DNA of 25,543 bases from an uncultured Acidobacteriota bacterium (GTDB taxonomy: Bacteria > Acidobacteriota > Thermoanaerobaculia > Gp7-AA8): the NCBI GenBank assembly GCA_946887105.1, contig CAMPKJ010000045.1, forward strand, positions 1-25,543, written 5' to 3'. The notes beneath the pieces were generated by a model. It searched no databases. It had not been told where the DNA came from and saw only the letters and a program-made list of their open reading frames with translations. How positions within the stretch are numbered: position 1 is the stretch's first letter; every line of letters begins with the position of its first letter. Of the stretch, positions 1-6,874 are shown one piece after another. The position numbers and the translations under genes are program-made.

Positions 1-1
1 G

Positions 2-403
2 CTGGTCACGGTCTCGGTGGTGCGGCTCGACCGCAGGAACCGTCGCGCCATCATCGCCAGCGCCGGCAATCCGCCGGTGTTCATCCGCCGCGCCGATGGC
101 CTCGTCGAGACCATCGCGCTCTACGCGCCGCCCCTCGGCGTACGCCTGCCAGTCGAGATCCCGCAGCGCCACCTCGACGTTCATCCCGGCGACGTGATCG
201 TGCTACACAGCGACGGCATCTACGAAACGCGCGACGGCCAGGACGACGTGTACGGACTGGAACGCATCATCCAGGTAATCGGCGAACGCGGCGGCGGCAC
301 CGCCGAATCGCTGCGCGACGCAATCCTCGCCGACGTGGCCGCGTTCCGCGGATCGCGCGAACAGGATGATGATGTGACGCTGGTGGTGTGCCGGCTTACG
401 TGA
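2..403 (+). CDS. SpoIIE/PP2C-type serine phosphatase, C-terminal part (5' end outside window)
   Basis: Only the last 133 codons are present; the frame is open to the left edge, so the gene is cut by the window. The fragment ends a PP2C/SpoIIE phosphatase domain: AGNPPVFIRR matches the family's AGHPPP-like strand, LHSDGIYE matches the metal-binding Y/HSDG(L/I)xE motif, and QDDDVTLVVCR is the C-terminal DD(V/I)T metal-binding strand. Proteins of this family dephosphorylate serine or threonine, usually on anti-anti-sigma factors in partner-switching signalling, and often carry sensor domains at the N-terminus, which cannot be seen here. The gene converges on parE, and a hairpin element begins two bases after its stop. 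A GTG at 17 is an internal codon, not the start. Confidence 0.85.
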   Translation: MVTVSVVRLDRRNRRAIIASAGNPPVFIRRADGLVETIALYAPPLGVRLPVEIPQRHLDVHPGDVIVLHSDGIYETRDGQDDVYGLERIIQVIGERGGGTAESLRDAILADVAAFRGSREQDDDVTLVVCRLT

Positions 404-404
404 T

Positions 405-502
405 GGGCGTTAGCCGGTAGGCGGTAGGCGTTTGGGAGTTCTCGCTCTGGCGAACAGTCGTTGCCGGCGCCAAGACTCCCAAACGCCTACGGCCTAACGC
501 CC
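405..502. repeat. Inverted-repeat element, 7-bp-word family (copy A)
   Basis: The element fills the gap between two converging genes. The inner stem is perfect over 16 bp (424-439 against 475-490, GTAGGCGTTTGGGAGT and its complement) around a 35-nt loop. The stem continues outward as GGGCGTTAG (405-413) against CTAACGCCC (494-502), but the left arm carries one extra GGTAGGC word, so the arms differ in length by about one unit. The words GGCGTTTGGGAG and CCTAACGCC recur in the element inside the subtilase gene near 11803-11942, so this is a repeat family rather than a lone terminator. It could still act as a bidirectional terminator here. Confidence 0.8.
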
Positions 503-518
503 AACGCCGGCCCCTCGG

Positions 519-2417
519 TCACACGATCACTTCCGCCTGATTCCCCTCTTCCGTCAGCCAGTTCTTGCGATCGCCGGCGCGGTTCTTGGCGAGCAACATG
601 TCGATGGTGGCCATGGCGGGCTCCGGCTCCTCGAGCGTCAGCCGCACCAGGCGGCGCGTGTTCGGATCCATGGTGGTCTCGCGGAGCTGCGACGGATTCA
701 TCTCGCCGAGTCCTTTGAAGCGCTGGATGTTCACCTTTCCTTTGAGTCCTTCGGCGGCGATCTGCGCGAGACGCCCTTCGCGCTCGCCGTCATCGAGCGC
801 GTAGTAGACGTGCTTGCCGACGTCGATGCGATAGAGCGGCGGCATGGCCACGTAGACGTGCCCTTCGGCGACGAGCTTGCGGAAATGCTTCACGAACAGC
901 GCGCAGAGGAGCGTGGCGATGTGTGCGCCGTCGGAGTCGGCGTCGGCGAGGATGCAGATCTTTCCGTAGCGCAGTCCGTCCAGTTTGTCCGAGCCCGGGT
1001 CGACGCCGAGGGCCACGGCGATGTCGTGCACTTCCTGGGAGGAGAGCACTTCGCTGGAGTCGACTTCCCACGTGTTCAGGATCTTTCCGCGCAGCGGCAT
1101 GATGGCCTGGAACTCGCGGTCGCGAGCCTGCTTCGCGGAGCCGCCGGCGGAGTCGCCTTCGACCAGGAACAGCTCCGTGCGATTGAGATCCTGCGCGGTG
1201 CAGTCGGCCAGTTTTCCGGGAAGCGCCGGACCGGAGGTGAGCTTCTTGCGCTCGACCTTCTTCCCCTGCTTCAGGCGCGTGGTGGCCTGATCGATAGCCA
1301 CGGCGGCGATCTTCTCCGCGTCGACCACGTTCTGGTTCAGCCAGATCGAGAACGCGTCCTGCGTGACGCCGGAGACGAACGCGCTGGCCTCGCGCGACGA
1401 GAGACGATCCTTGGTCTGACCGGTGAACTGCGGATTGGTCATGCGCACGCTGAGGATGTAGCTGCAGCGGGCCCAGACGTCTTCCGGCGCGAGCTTCACG
1501 CCGCGCGGCAGCAGGTTGCGGAACTCGCAGAACTCGCGGATCGCTTCGGTGAGACCGGTGCGGAAACCGTTCACGTGCGTGCCGCCCTGCGCGGTCGGGA
1601 TGAGGTTCACGTAGCTCTCGCCGGCGATGTCTCCTTCCTCCGGCAGCCACACCACCGCCCAGTCCACTTCGTAGTCGAGCCCTTTGAAATGACCCTTGTA
1701 CGGAGACTCCGGCAGGAGCGTGTTGCCGGCCAGCTCGGAGAGGAGGTATTCCGTGAGGCCATCCTCGAAATACCACTCCTCGCTGTCCGCCGGATCGATC
1801 TCGCTGATGAAGCGCATGCGCAGCTTCGGCGACAGCACCGCCTTCGCGCGCATGACGTGCTTGAGGCGCGGCACGGAGAACTTCGGCGAGTCGAAGAACG
1901 ACTCGTCGGGCCAGAAGCGCACGGTCGTCCCGGTGTTGCGCTTGCCGACTGTGCCGATGGCCTTCAGCTCCGATTTCTTCTTTCCGTCGCCGAAGACCAT
2001 CGTGTATTCGGTGCCGTCGCGCCGCACCCAGACCTGCAGCTTCTTCGACAGCGCGTTGACGACCGACACGCCTACTCCGTGTAGACCGCCGGAATAGCGA
2101 TAGCTCTTCTCCGAGAACTTCGCGCCGGCGTGCAATCGCGTCAGGATCACCTCCACCCCCGACACGCCTTCCTTGCGGTGTTTGTCGACCGGCATGCCCC
2201 GTCCGTTGTCCTGCACGGAGAGCGACCCGTCATCGTGCAGCGTGACCGTGATCTCGTCCGCAAAGCCCGCAATGGCCTCGTCGGCGGAGTTGTCGATCAC
2301 TTCCTGCGCGAGGTGGTTCGGACGCTCGGTAGTCGTGTACATCCCGGGGCGTTTCCGCACCGGCTCGAGTCCGGTGAGGACTTCGATCGCTGATGAATCG
2401 TAGGTGTTGGTGGTCAT
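519..2417 (-). CDS. parE: DNA topoisomerase IV subunit B
   Basis: The 632-residue protein is the ATPase/TOPRIM subunit of topoisomerase IV, which with ParC decatenates replicated chromosomes. GHKL ATPase motifs are present: E39 and N43 in the VIDNSADEA helix, DNGRGMP (70-76) and GGLHGVGVSVV (110-120). TOPRIM motifs follow: EGDSAGG (from 420), PLRGKILN and DADSDG (492-497). Length (E. coli ParE has 630) and the start IEVLTGLEPVRKRPGMYT match ParE of Proteobacteria closely, better than typical GyrB, which has a longer C-terminal part. The ATG at 2417 is chosen because homology begins there; the frame is open much further upstream but only as the antisense of the amine oxidase. No strong Shine-Dalgarno precedes it. 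No parC is in the window. Confidence 0.95.
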   Translation of the reverse strand: MTTNTYDSSAIEVLTGLEPVRKRPGMYTTTERPNHLAQEVIDNSADEAIAGFADEITVTLHDDGSLSVQDNGRGMPVDKHRKEGVSGVEVILTRLHAGAKFSEKSYRYSGGLHGVGVSVVNALSKKLQVWVRRDGTEYTMVFGDGKKKSELKAIGTVGKRNTGTTVRFWPDESFFDSPKFSVPRLKHVMRAKAVLSPKLRMRFISEIDPADSEEWYFEDGLTEYLLSELAGNTLLPESPYKGHFKGLDYEVDWAVVWLPEEGDIAGESYVNLIPTAQGGTHVNGFRTGLTEAIREFCEFRNLLPRGVKLAPEDVWARCSYILSVRMTNPQFTGQTKDRLSSREASAFVSGVTQDAFSIWLNQNVVDAEKIAAVAIDQATTRLKQGKKVERKKLTSGPALPGKLADCTAQDLNRTELFLVEGDSAGGSAKQARDREFQAIMPLRGKILNTWEVDSSEVLSSQEVHDIAVALGVDPGSDKLDGLRYGKICILADADSDGAHIATLLCALFVKHFRKLVAEGHVYVAMPPLYRIDVGKHVYYALDDGEREGRLAQIAAEGLKGKVNIQRFKGLGEMNPSQLRETTMDPNTRRLVRLTLEEPEPAMATIDMLLAKNRAGDRKNWLTEEGNQAEVIV

Positions 2418-2441
2418 TTTCGGCGGCGATGATACCGGAGC

Positions 2442-2536
2442 GGTTCCTCGGAGTTCCTCGGAGTTCCTCGGAGTTCCTCGGCGGACCGAAACCTGCTCCG
2501 AGGAACCCCGAGGAACCGAGGAAACCGAGGAACTCC
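2442..2536. repeat. Inverted-repeat element, GTTCCTCGGA family (copy 1, intergenic)
   Basis: The left arm (2442-2481) consists of four tandem TTCCTCGGAG words; a loop of about 14 nt follows, then the right arm (2496-2536) has the complementary GAGGAAC words with spacing of 8-10 bp. It lies between the divergent starts of parE and the amine oxidase, so it is upstream of both genes. Other copies lie at 4297, 13053, 20674 and 23968. Confidence 0.9.
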
Positions 2537-2591
2537 ACCTGAGGTATCCTTCCCTCCAGGTCCCCAAAAATCCAGACAACGCGGAGGTCCC

Positions 2592-4289
2592 ATGAGCGAT
2601 ACGCCACGGTGGACACGTCGTTCCTTTCTCGAAGCCGTAGGCCGCGCCGGCGGTGCGGCGGCGCTGTACGAAACCATGACCGCGATGGGGTTGCTGCGCG
2701 TCCCCGAGGCGTTTGCGGGACCGCCGGACATCCCGCCCGATCGCGGCAACGGGAAGCGCGTGGTGATCATCGGCGCCGGCATCGCCGGGCTCACCGCCGC
2801 GTACGAACTGCTCAAGGCGAACTACGAGGTGATCATCCTCGAAGCGAAGCAGCGCGCGGGCGGACGCAGCTACACGGTCCGTCGCGGCGACGTGATCGAG
2901 CAGATCGGCCACAAACCGCAGACCTGCCAGTTCGACGAACATCCCGACTTCTATCTCAACGCCGGACCCGGACGGCTCCCCTACCACCACACCGCCATCC
3001 TCCACTACTGCAGCGTCCTCGATGTCCAGCTCGAGGTCTACACGATGATGACGCGCGCGAACTTCTTCCAGCGCAATGAATCGTGGGGCGGCGCGTCGAT
3101 GGTCAATCGCCGCATCGCCAACGATACGCGCGGCTTCATCTCCGAGCTGCTCGCGAAGGCGATCAACCGCGGCGCGCTCGATGAAGAACTGAAGAGGAAG
3201 GACGTCGAGAAGGAGGGGCTGCTCAGCCTCCTGGAGACGTTCGGCGACATCGAGAAGGCGCACAAGTACGAGTATCTCGGCTCGTCGCGTTCCGGCTATC
3301 TCGTCGATCCCGGCGTCGAGTCGTGCGGCACGCTGCTCGATCCGCTCGAGCTCTCCGACCTGGTCAGCTCGCAGTTCTGGAAAGACCGCTTCTATCAGGC
3401 CGAGGAGTACGAGTGGCAGCCGACGCTCTTCCAGCCCGTGGGCGGCATGGACCAGATCTGGCGCGGCTTCCTGCGTACGCCGGTGGCGCGGCACATCCAG
3501 TACGGACGCGAGCTCGCCGGCGTGTTCAACATCGACGACAACGGCGTGCCGAAAATCAAAGTGATGCACCGCCCGTCCGGCAGCAGCGGCAGCGGCGAAG
3601 AGATCCTCGCCGACTTCTGCATCTCCACCATTCCGCTGCCGATCCTCGCGACCGTGAAGGACAACAATTTCCGCGACGACTACAAGGAAGCCATCGCCGC
3701 GGTGAACTTCGCCGACACGTGCAAGGTGGGCTGGCAGACCAACAGCCGCTTCTGGGAAACGCAGAATCAGATGTACGGCGGCATCTCCTACACCACCGAC
3801 AACGTCACGCAGATGTGGTATCCGTCGTGGGGCTACTTCAGCCGCAAAGGCATTCTCACCGGCGCATACAACTACGACGACGACGCGCGCTACATGGCTT
3901 CGCTCGAGTTGCCGCAGCGCCTCGAGCTGGCCATGGCCGGCGGCAAGCGCCTGCACCCCGATTTCGAGCAACACGTGCCGATCAACCTCGGCCTGTCCAT
4001 CGCCTGGAAGCAGGTCCCCTATCAGCTCGGCGGCTGGGCGGACGACTGGACGTGCGACCAGCCGGTGTACAACCGCCTGCTGAAACGGGAGGGGCAGTTC
4101 TGGGTGGCGGGCGATCAGGTCTCGTACCTCTCCGGCTGGCAGGAAGGCGCGGTGCGCTCGGCGCATCACGTGATCCGCGGCATCGCCGGTCTCGAGGTCG
4201 CGAAGCCGATGCTGAAGACCATGCCGATGGCGCAGCCGTCGACGCGGCAGGCACCGAGCATCCGCCGCAGAACGCGTGGATTGCCGTAA
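2592..4289 (+). CDS. Tat-exported FAD-dependent amine oxidase (L-amino-acid/monoamine oxidase family)
   Basis: The 565-residue protein starts at ATG 2592 behind GGAGG (2583-2587). A twin-arginine signal (RRSFLE, residues 9-14) followed by a mildly hydrophobic stretch to about residue 43 suggests export of a folded flavoprotein. The FAD-binding Rossmann motif GAGIAG is at 61-66, the ribose-binding Glu at 84 (ILEA), and the GGR motif of the flavin amine oxidase family at 90-92. The C-terminal FAD-contact motif is GDQVSYLSGWQEGA (507-520), typical of bacterial L-amino-acid oxidases. Expected chemistry is oxidative deamination of an amine or amino acid, giving imine and H2O2; the substrate cannot be read from the sequence. 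The repeat-peptide gene follows 141 bp downstream on the same strand, with a hairpin element between them, so co-transcription is possible but unproven. Confidence 0.88.
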   Translation: MSDTPRWTRRSFLEAVGRAGGAAALYETMTAMGLLRVPEAFAGPPDIPPDRGNGKRVVIIGAGIAGLTAAYELLKANYEVIILEAKQRAGGRSYTVRRGDVIEQIGHKPQTCQFDEHPDFYLNAGPGRLPYHHTAILHYCSVLDVQLEVYTMMTRANFFQRNESWGGASMVNRRIANDTRGFISELLAKAINRGALDEELKRKDVEKEGLLSLLETFGDIEKAHKYEYLGSSRSGYLVDPGVESCGTLLDPLELSDLVSSQFWKDRFYQAEEYEWQPTLFQPVGGMDQIWRGFLRTPVARHIQYGRELAGVFNIDDNGVPKIKVMHRPSGSSGSGEEILADFCISTIPLPILATVKDNNFRDDYKEAIAAVNFADTCKVGWQTNSRFWETQNQMYGGISYTTDNVTQMWYPSWGYFSRKGILTGAYNYDDDARYMASLELPQRLELAMAGGKRLHPDFEQHVPINLGLSIAWKQVPYQLGGWADDWTCDQPVYNRLLKREGQFWVAGDQVSYLSGWQEGAVRSAHHVIRGIAGLEVAKPMLKTMPMAQPSTRQAPSIRRRTRGLP

Positions 4290-4296
4290 GAGAACA

Positions 4297-4382
4297 GTTC
4301 CTCGGGTTCCTCGGTGCCTCGGAGTTCCTCGGAAGGGAGCATGCCGAGGAACCCGAGGAACTCCGAGGAACTCCGAGGAACC
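4297..4382. repeat. Inverted-repeat element, GTTCCTCGGA family (copy 2)
   Basis: It begins 7 bp after the amine oxidase stop. The left arm 4297-4333 holds four TTCCTCGG/TGCCTCGG words, the loop is AGGGAGCATG, and the right arm 4344-4382 holds four CCGAGGAAC words. It separates the amine oxidase from the peptide gene and could attenuate or stabilise the transcript. No T-tract follows the right arm. Confidence 0.9.
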
Positions 4383-4430
4383 GCAGTTGGCCTATACACT
4401 GCACGGCGCATGGCGCATCTGGAGGTTTGC

Positions 4431-4709
4431 ATGAGTGAAGACATTCAATCGGGTTTGATCCAGGATGTTCAGGAGCTCGGGCCGGGTCTGTTCGCGGCCA
4501 CCAATACCGGCGATGGGTATTCGAAAAACACCGGTGACGGCGACCGCGATGCGGACGGCACCGACGGCACCGGTGATGCCGATGGCACCGACGGCACCGG
4601 CGACTCGGACGGCACGGATGGCACGGGCGACGCCGACGGAACCGATGGCACCGGCGACGCCGATGGCACGGACGGCACCGGCGACTCGGACGGCACCGAC
4701 AAGTCCTGA
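4431..4709 (+). CDS. Asp/Gly/Thr-repeat small peptide, candidate precursor of a modified peptide
   Basis: The predicted peptide has 92 residues. ATG 4431 is preceded by GGAGG (4421-4425, spacing 5); a longer frame from 4314 would start inside the hairpin element and is rejected. Residues 1-39 are non-repetitive and leader-like (MSEDIQSGLIQDVQELGPGL at the start). From residue 40 a nine-residue unit D-(A/S)-D-G-T-D-G-T-G is repeated five times and begins a sixth (27-bp units from 4548), ending in DKS. The units differ at synonymous positions (GAC/GAT, ACC/ACG, GGC/GGT/GGA), which argues for selection on the peptide. There is no Sec or Tat signal and no cysteine. A hairpin and then the JmjC oxygenase gene follow directly. 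Alternatives are a calcium-binding acidic peptide (DxDGxD resembles EF-hand or thrombospondin type-3 loops) or a low-complexity protein of unrelated role. Confidence 0.75.
   Translation: MSEDIQSGLIQDVQELGPGLFAATNTGDGYSKNTGDGDRDADGTDGTGDADGTDGTGDSDGTDGTGDADGTDGTGDADGTDGTGDSDGTDKS
4548..4700 (+). repeat. 27-bp coding tandem repeat
   Basis: Five full units and one partial unit encode D-(A/S)-D-G-T-D-G-T-G, starting at 4548, 4575, 4602, 4629, 4656 and 4683. The alternation is A, A, S, A, A, S at the second position. Units are degenerate in nucleotides but almost invariant in amino acids. Confidence 0.9.
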
Positions 4710-4738
4710 CGTTCATCATCACTCGAGGTACACCGCGG

Positions 4739-4767
4739 CGCCGCCACGCAACTCGCGCGTGGCGGCG
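4739..4767 (+). terminator. Hairpin between peptide gene and oxygenase gene (attenuator-like)
   Basis: An 11-bp perfect stem, CGCCGCCACGC (4739-4749) against GCGTGGCGGCG (4757-4767), encloses a 7-nt loop and is followed by only TTTCGC. It lies 29 bp after the peptide stop and 23 bp before the oxygenase start. Such placement would let the peptide be made in excess over the enzyme. The short T-run makes full termination doubtful. Confidence 0.55.
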
Positions 4768-4790
4768 TTTCGCATTGGAGAGCTCTCTAC

Positions 4791-5975
4791 GTGACACTCA
4801 CCTTCGCGGACACGCTCGGCGCCACCAGCGTCGACGATTTCCTCGGCCGCTTCTGGGGTCAGGCCTTCGCTTTCCTCCCCGGGACGCGCGGCCGTTTCCA
4901 TCAGCTCCTGCCGTGGTCCGCGGTCAATGACATGCTGCAGAAGCACCGCCTCGAGCCGCCGCGTCTGCGGCTGGTGCGCAAAGGCTCGTTCGCGCCGAAG
5001 AACAGCTATCTCCGCTATGAAGGCAACAAGGTCCCGTTCGTGGTGCCCGAGAAGCTCTCGCAGCAGCTCCGCGACGGCTACACGCTGATCATCGATGCGG
5101 TCGACGACATGGCCGATGGAGTGATGCGGCTGGCCGAGGACTTCGAGCGCGTGCTGCAGGAGTCGGTGCAGGTCAACATGTACGCCGGCTGGCGCGAGCA
5201 GCAGGGATTCAATCGCCACTGCGACACGCACGACGTGATCGTGCTGCAGGTGTACGGGAAGAAGTACTGGCGCGTGTACGAGGGCGGCCGCCTGCATCCG
5301 CTGAAAGACGACATCGCGCCGAACGAAGACCAGCCCGACAAGGTGATCTGGGAAGGGCTGCTCGAGGATGGCGACGCGTTGTACATCCCGCGCGGATGGT
5401 GGCACGAGGCATCCGGCGCCGGCGACGTCACGTTGCATCTGACGTTCGGCATCCACCAGCGCATGGGCGTCAATCTGCTGCACTGGATGGCCGATCAGCT
5501 GCGCGCGTCGACGGAGTTCCGCGCGCCGCTGTGCCGCTTTGCATCACTCGACGAACAGCAGAAGCAGCTGGCGGAGCTGCGCCGCCAGTTTCTGGCGATG
5601 TTCGACGACGACGTGCTCGCGAAGTTCTACGGCCACCAGAACTCGCGCGCGCGGTCGCGCGGGTGGGCCAGCCTGCCCTGGACCGTCGCCGACGATGCGC
5701 CGCCGCCGATGACCACGCGCGTGGCACTGGCCGTGCCGCGCGCGTTGCATCTGGTGCGCGATGATGGGTCGGTGCACTTCGATGCGAACGGACGCGCGTG
5801 GCGATTTGCCGCGGCCACGGAACCGCTGCTGCGGACGCTGGCGCGCGGACCGGCCACCGTTGCGGAGTTGTGCCACGCCGCGGCGGGATCGCTCGACGAC
5901 GGCGCGGTGCAGCAGTTCGTGGTCGAGCTCGCGCGGAACGGGCTGGTGGACATCGCCTTCGAGCGTTCAACGTGA
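4791..5975 (+). CDS. JmjC-type (cupin) oxygenase with C-terminal PqqD-like winged-helix segment
   Basis: 394 residues, GTG start at 4791 with GGAGAG (4777-4782). Residues about 15-290 match the bacterial JmjC/cupin protein hydroxylase family (RoxA/YcfD, MINA53-NO66 type). H143-x-D145 (RHCDTHD) and H205 (IPRGWWHEA) form the expected Fe(II) facial triad, and the WxVYE strand after it is typical. These enzymes hydroxylate protein side chains using 2-oxoglutarate and O2. Residues about 307-394 form a separate segment: two or three beta strands, then three helices (TEPLLRTLARGPATVAEL...VVELARNGLVDI), resembling PqqD/RRE peptide-binding domains and also the winged helix that ends ROX enzymes. Directly behind the repeat peptide, the likeliest substrate is that peptide, for example its aspartates. 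This target is inferred. Confidence 0.85.
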   Translation: MTLTFADTLGATSVDDFLGRFWGQAFAFLPGTRGRFHQLLPWSAVNDMLQKHRLEPPRLRLVRKGSFAPKNSYLRYEGNKVPFVVPEKLSQQLRDGYTLIIDAVDDMADGVMRLAEDFERVLQESVQVNMYAGWREQQGFNRHCDTHDVIVLQVYGKKYWRVYEGGRLHPLKDDIAPNEDQPDKVIWEGLLEDGDALYIPRGWWHEASGAGDVTLHLTFGIHQRMGVNLLHWMADQLRASTEFRAPLCRFASLDEQQKQLAELRRQFLAMFDDDVLAKFYGHQNSRARSRGWASLPWTVADDAPPPMTTRVALAVPRALHLVRDDGSVHFDANGRAWRFAAATEPLLRTLARGPATVAELCHAAAGSLDDGAVQQFVVELARNGLVDIAFERST

Positions 5976-6874
5976 GGTACTCCTGCTCGGACGCGGCGCG
6001 CACCCGCGGCGATGACCACACGGCCACGGCCACGCGCATCGATGTCTGGATTCTGGTCGAGTACCCGCACACGTGGGGCCGCCGTCCGCTGACCGATGCC
6101 GGCCTCCCCGCGCCGGTGCAGGCGGCGCTGACGCGCGCCCTCGCGGAGATCCCGCGCACGCGCGTGGTGTTCATCCGCCGCCGCTTCGAAGAGCGCATCG
6201 GCTGCCGGGTCTACATCGCCCGGAGCGCGCCGGAGACGTGGACGATCTCGATCGACCTGCCATCGATCGACGACGTGGCCGCGCTTCCGTTTCGCGCGCT
6301 CGCGCACGGACGGTCGCCGCGCGAGTGCGAGTCTGCATCGGCGCCGGTGGTGCTGGTGTGCACGCACGGGCAACGCGATTCGTGCTGCGGCCGCCGCGGC
6401 TTTCCGCTTTACGACGCGCTGCGCAATCAGCCGACGCTCGACGTCTGGCAGTGCTCGCACATCGGCGGCGATCGCTTCGCCGCGAACGCGCTCGTGCTGC
6501 CGTGGGGGCTGTACTACGGACCGGTAGAGCCGCGCGACGCGGGCGCGCTCGCGGAGAGCGTGCTCCGCGACGAGATCCTGCTCGGATCGTTCCGCGGCCG
6601 CAGCTCCATGCCTCACTGGGCGCAAGCCGCGGAGACGTTCGTCCGCCGCCAGACGGGCATGATCGCGCGCGACGCGCTGCATGTGACCTCGCGCGAGCCG
6701 CTCCCCGGCGGCCGCACGCTCGTCCACGTGCGCGACGACCGCGACATCGTGCACGAGGTGACGATCGAGCCATACGTCGCCATGCCTTCGGCGCTGCTGA
6801 CATGCACCTCGGAGTCTCCGTCTCCGGTGATGCAGTTCCGGCTGGTGGATTACTCGGAGCGCCGAAGCGGCTAG
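5972..6874 (+). CDS. Sucrase/ferredoxin-like (Apd1-type) thioredoxin-fold [2Fe-2S] protein
   Basis: GTG 5972 overlaps the preceding TGA (GTGA), giving 300 residues and placing the family's early Cys at position 5; the open frame extends further upstream only inside the oxygenase gene. The N-terminal half (WILVEYPHTWG, 26-36) and the C-terminal thioredoxin-like ferredoxin core (CTHGQRDSCCG, 130-140; WQCSHIGGDRFA, 159-170; then ALVLPWGLYYG) are characteristic of the sucraseferredoxin-like family. Likely cluster ligands are among C130, C138, C139, C161 and H163. Yeast Apd1 uses two Cys and two His, the latter in HxxxH; the second His is Asp here (D167). The family's biological electron partner is largely unknown. 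Translational coupling to the oxygenase suggests a shared pathway, perhaps redox upkeep of iron. The stop codon TAG lies in the following inverted-repeat element. Confidence 0.85.
   Translation: MRYSCSDAARTRGDDHTATATRIDVWILVEYPHTWGRRPLTDAGLPAPVQAALTRALAEIPRTRVVFIRRRFEERIGCRVYIARSAPETWTISIDLPSIDDVAALPFRALAHGRSPRECESASAPVVLVCTHGQRDSCCGRRGFPLYDALRNQPTLDVWQCSHIGGDRFAANALVLPWGLYYGPVEPRDAGALAESVLRDEILLGSFRGRSSMPHWAQAAETFVRRQTGMIARDALHVTSREPLPGGRTLVHVRDDRDIVHEVTIEPYVAMPSALLTCTSESPSPVMQFRLVDYSERRSG

Noticed and set aside
2442..2536. GTTCCTCGGA hairpin as a simple rho-independent terminator
   Set aside because: This copy is upstream of both neighbouring genes, no T-tract follows, and other copies lie inside reading frames.
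2418..4169. An open minus-strand frame extending parE upstream by nearly 600 codons
   Set aside because: It is the antisense of the amine oxidase gene; homology to ParE begins at the ATG at 2417 and the extension is low-complexity, Arg/Ala/Val-rich.
4314..4430. An upstream start that would lengthen the repeat peptide to 131 residues
   Set aside because: It begins inside the hairpin element; the GGAGG-preceded ATG at 4431 is far better.
4469..4747. Minus-strand frame with a Pro-Val-Pro-Ser-type repeat
   Set aside because: It is the antisense of the Asp/Gly/Thr repeat; the plus frame has a strong ribosome site and a sensible N-terminus.
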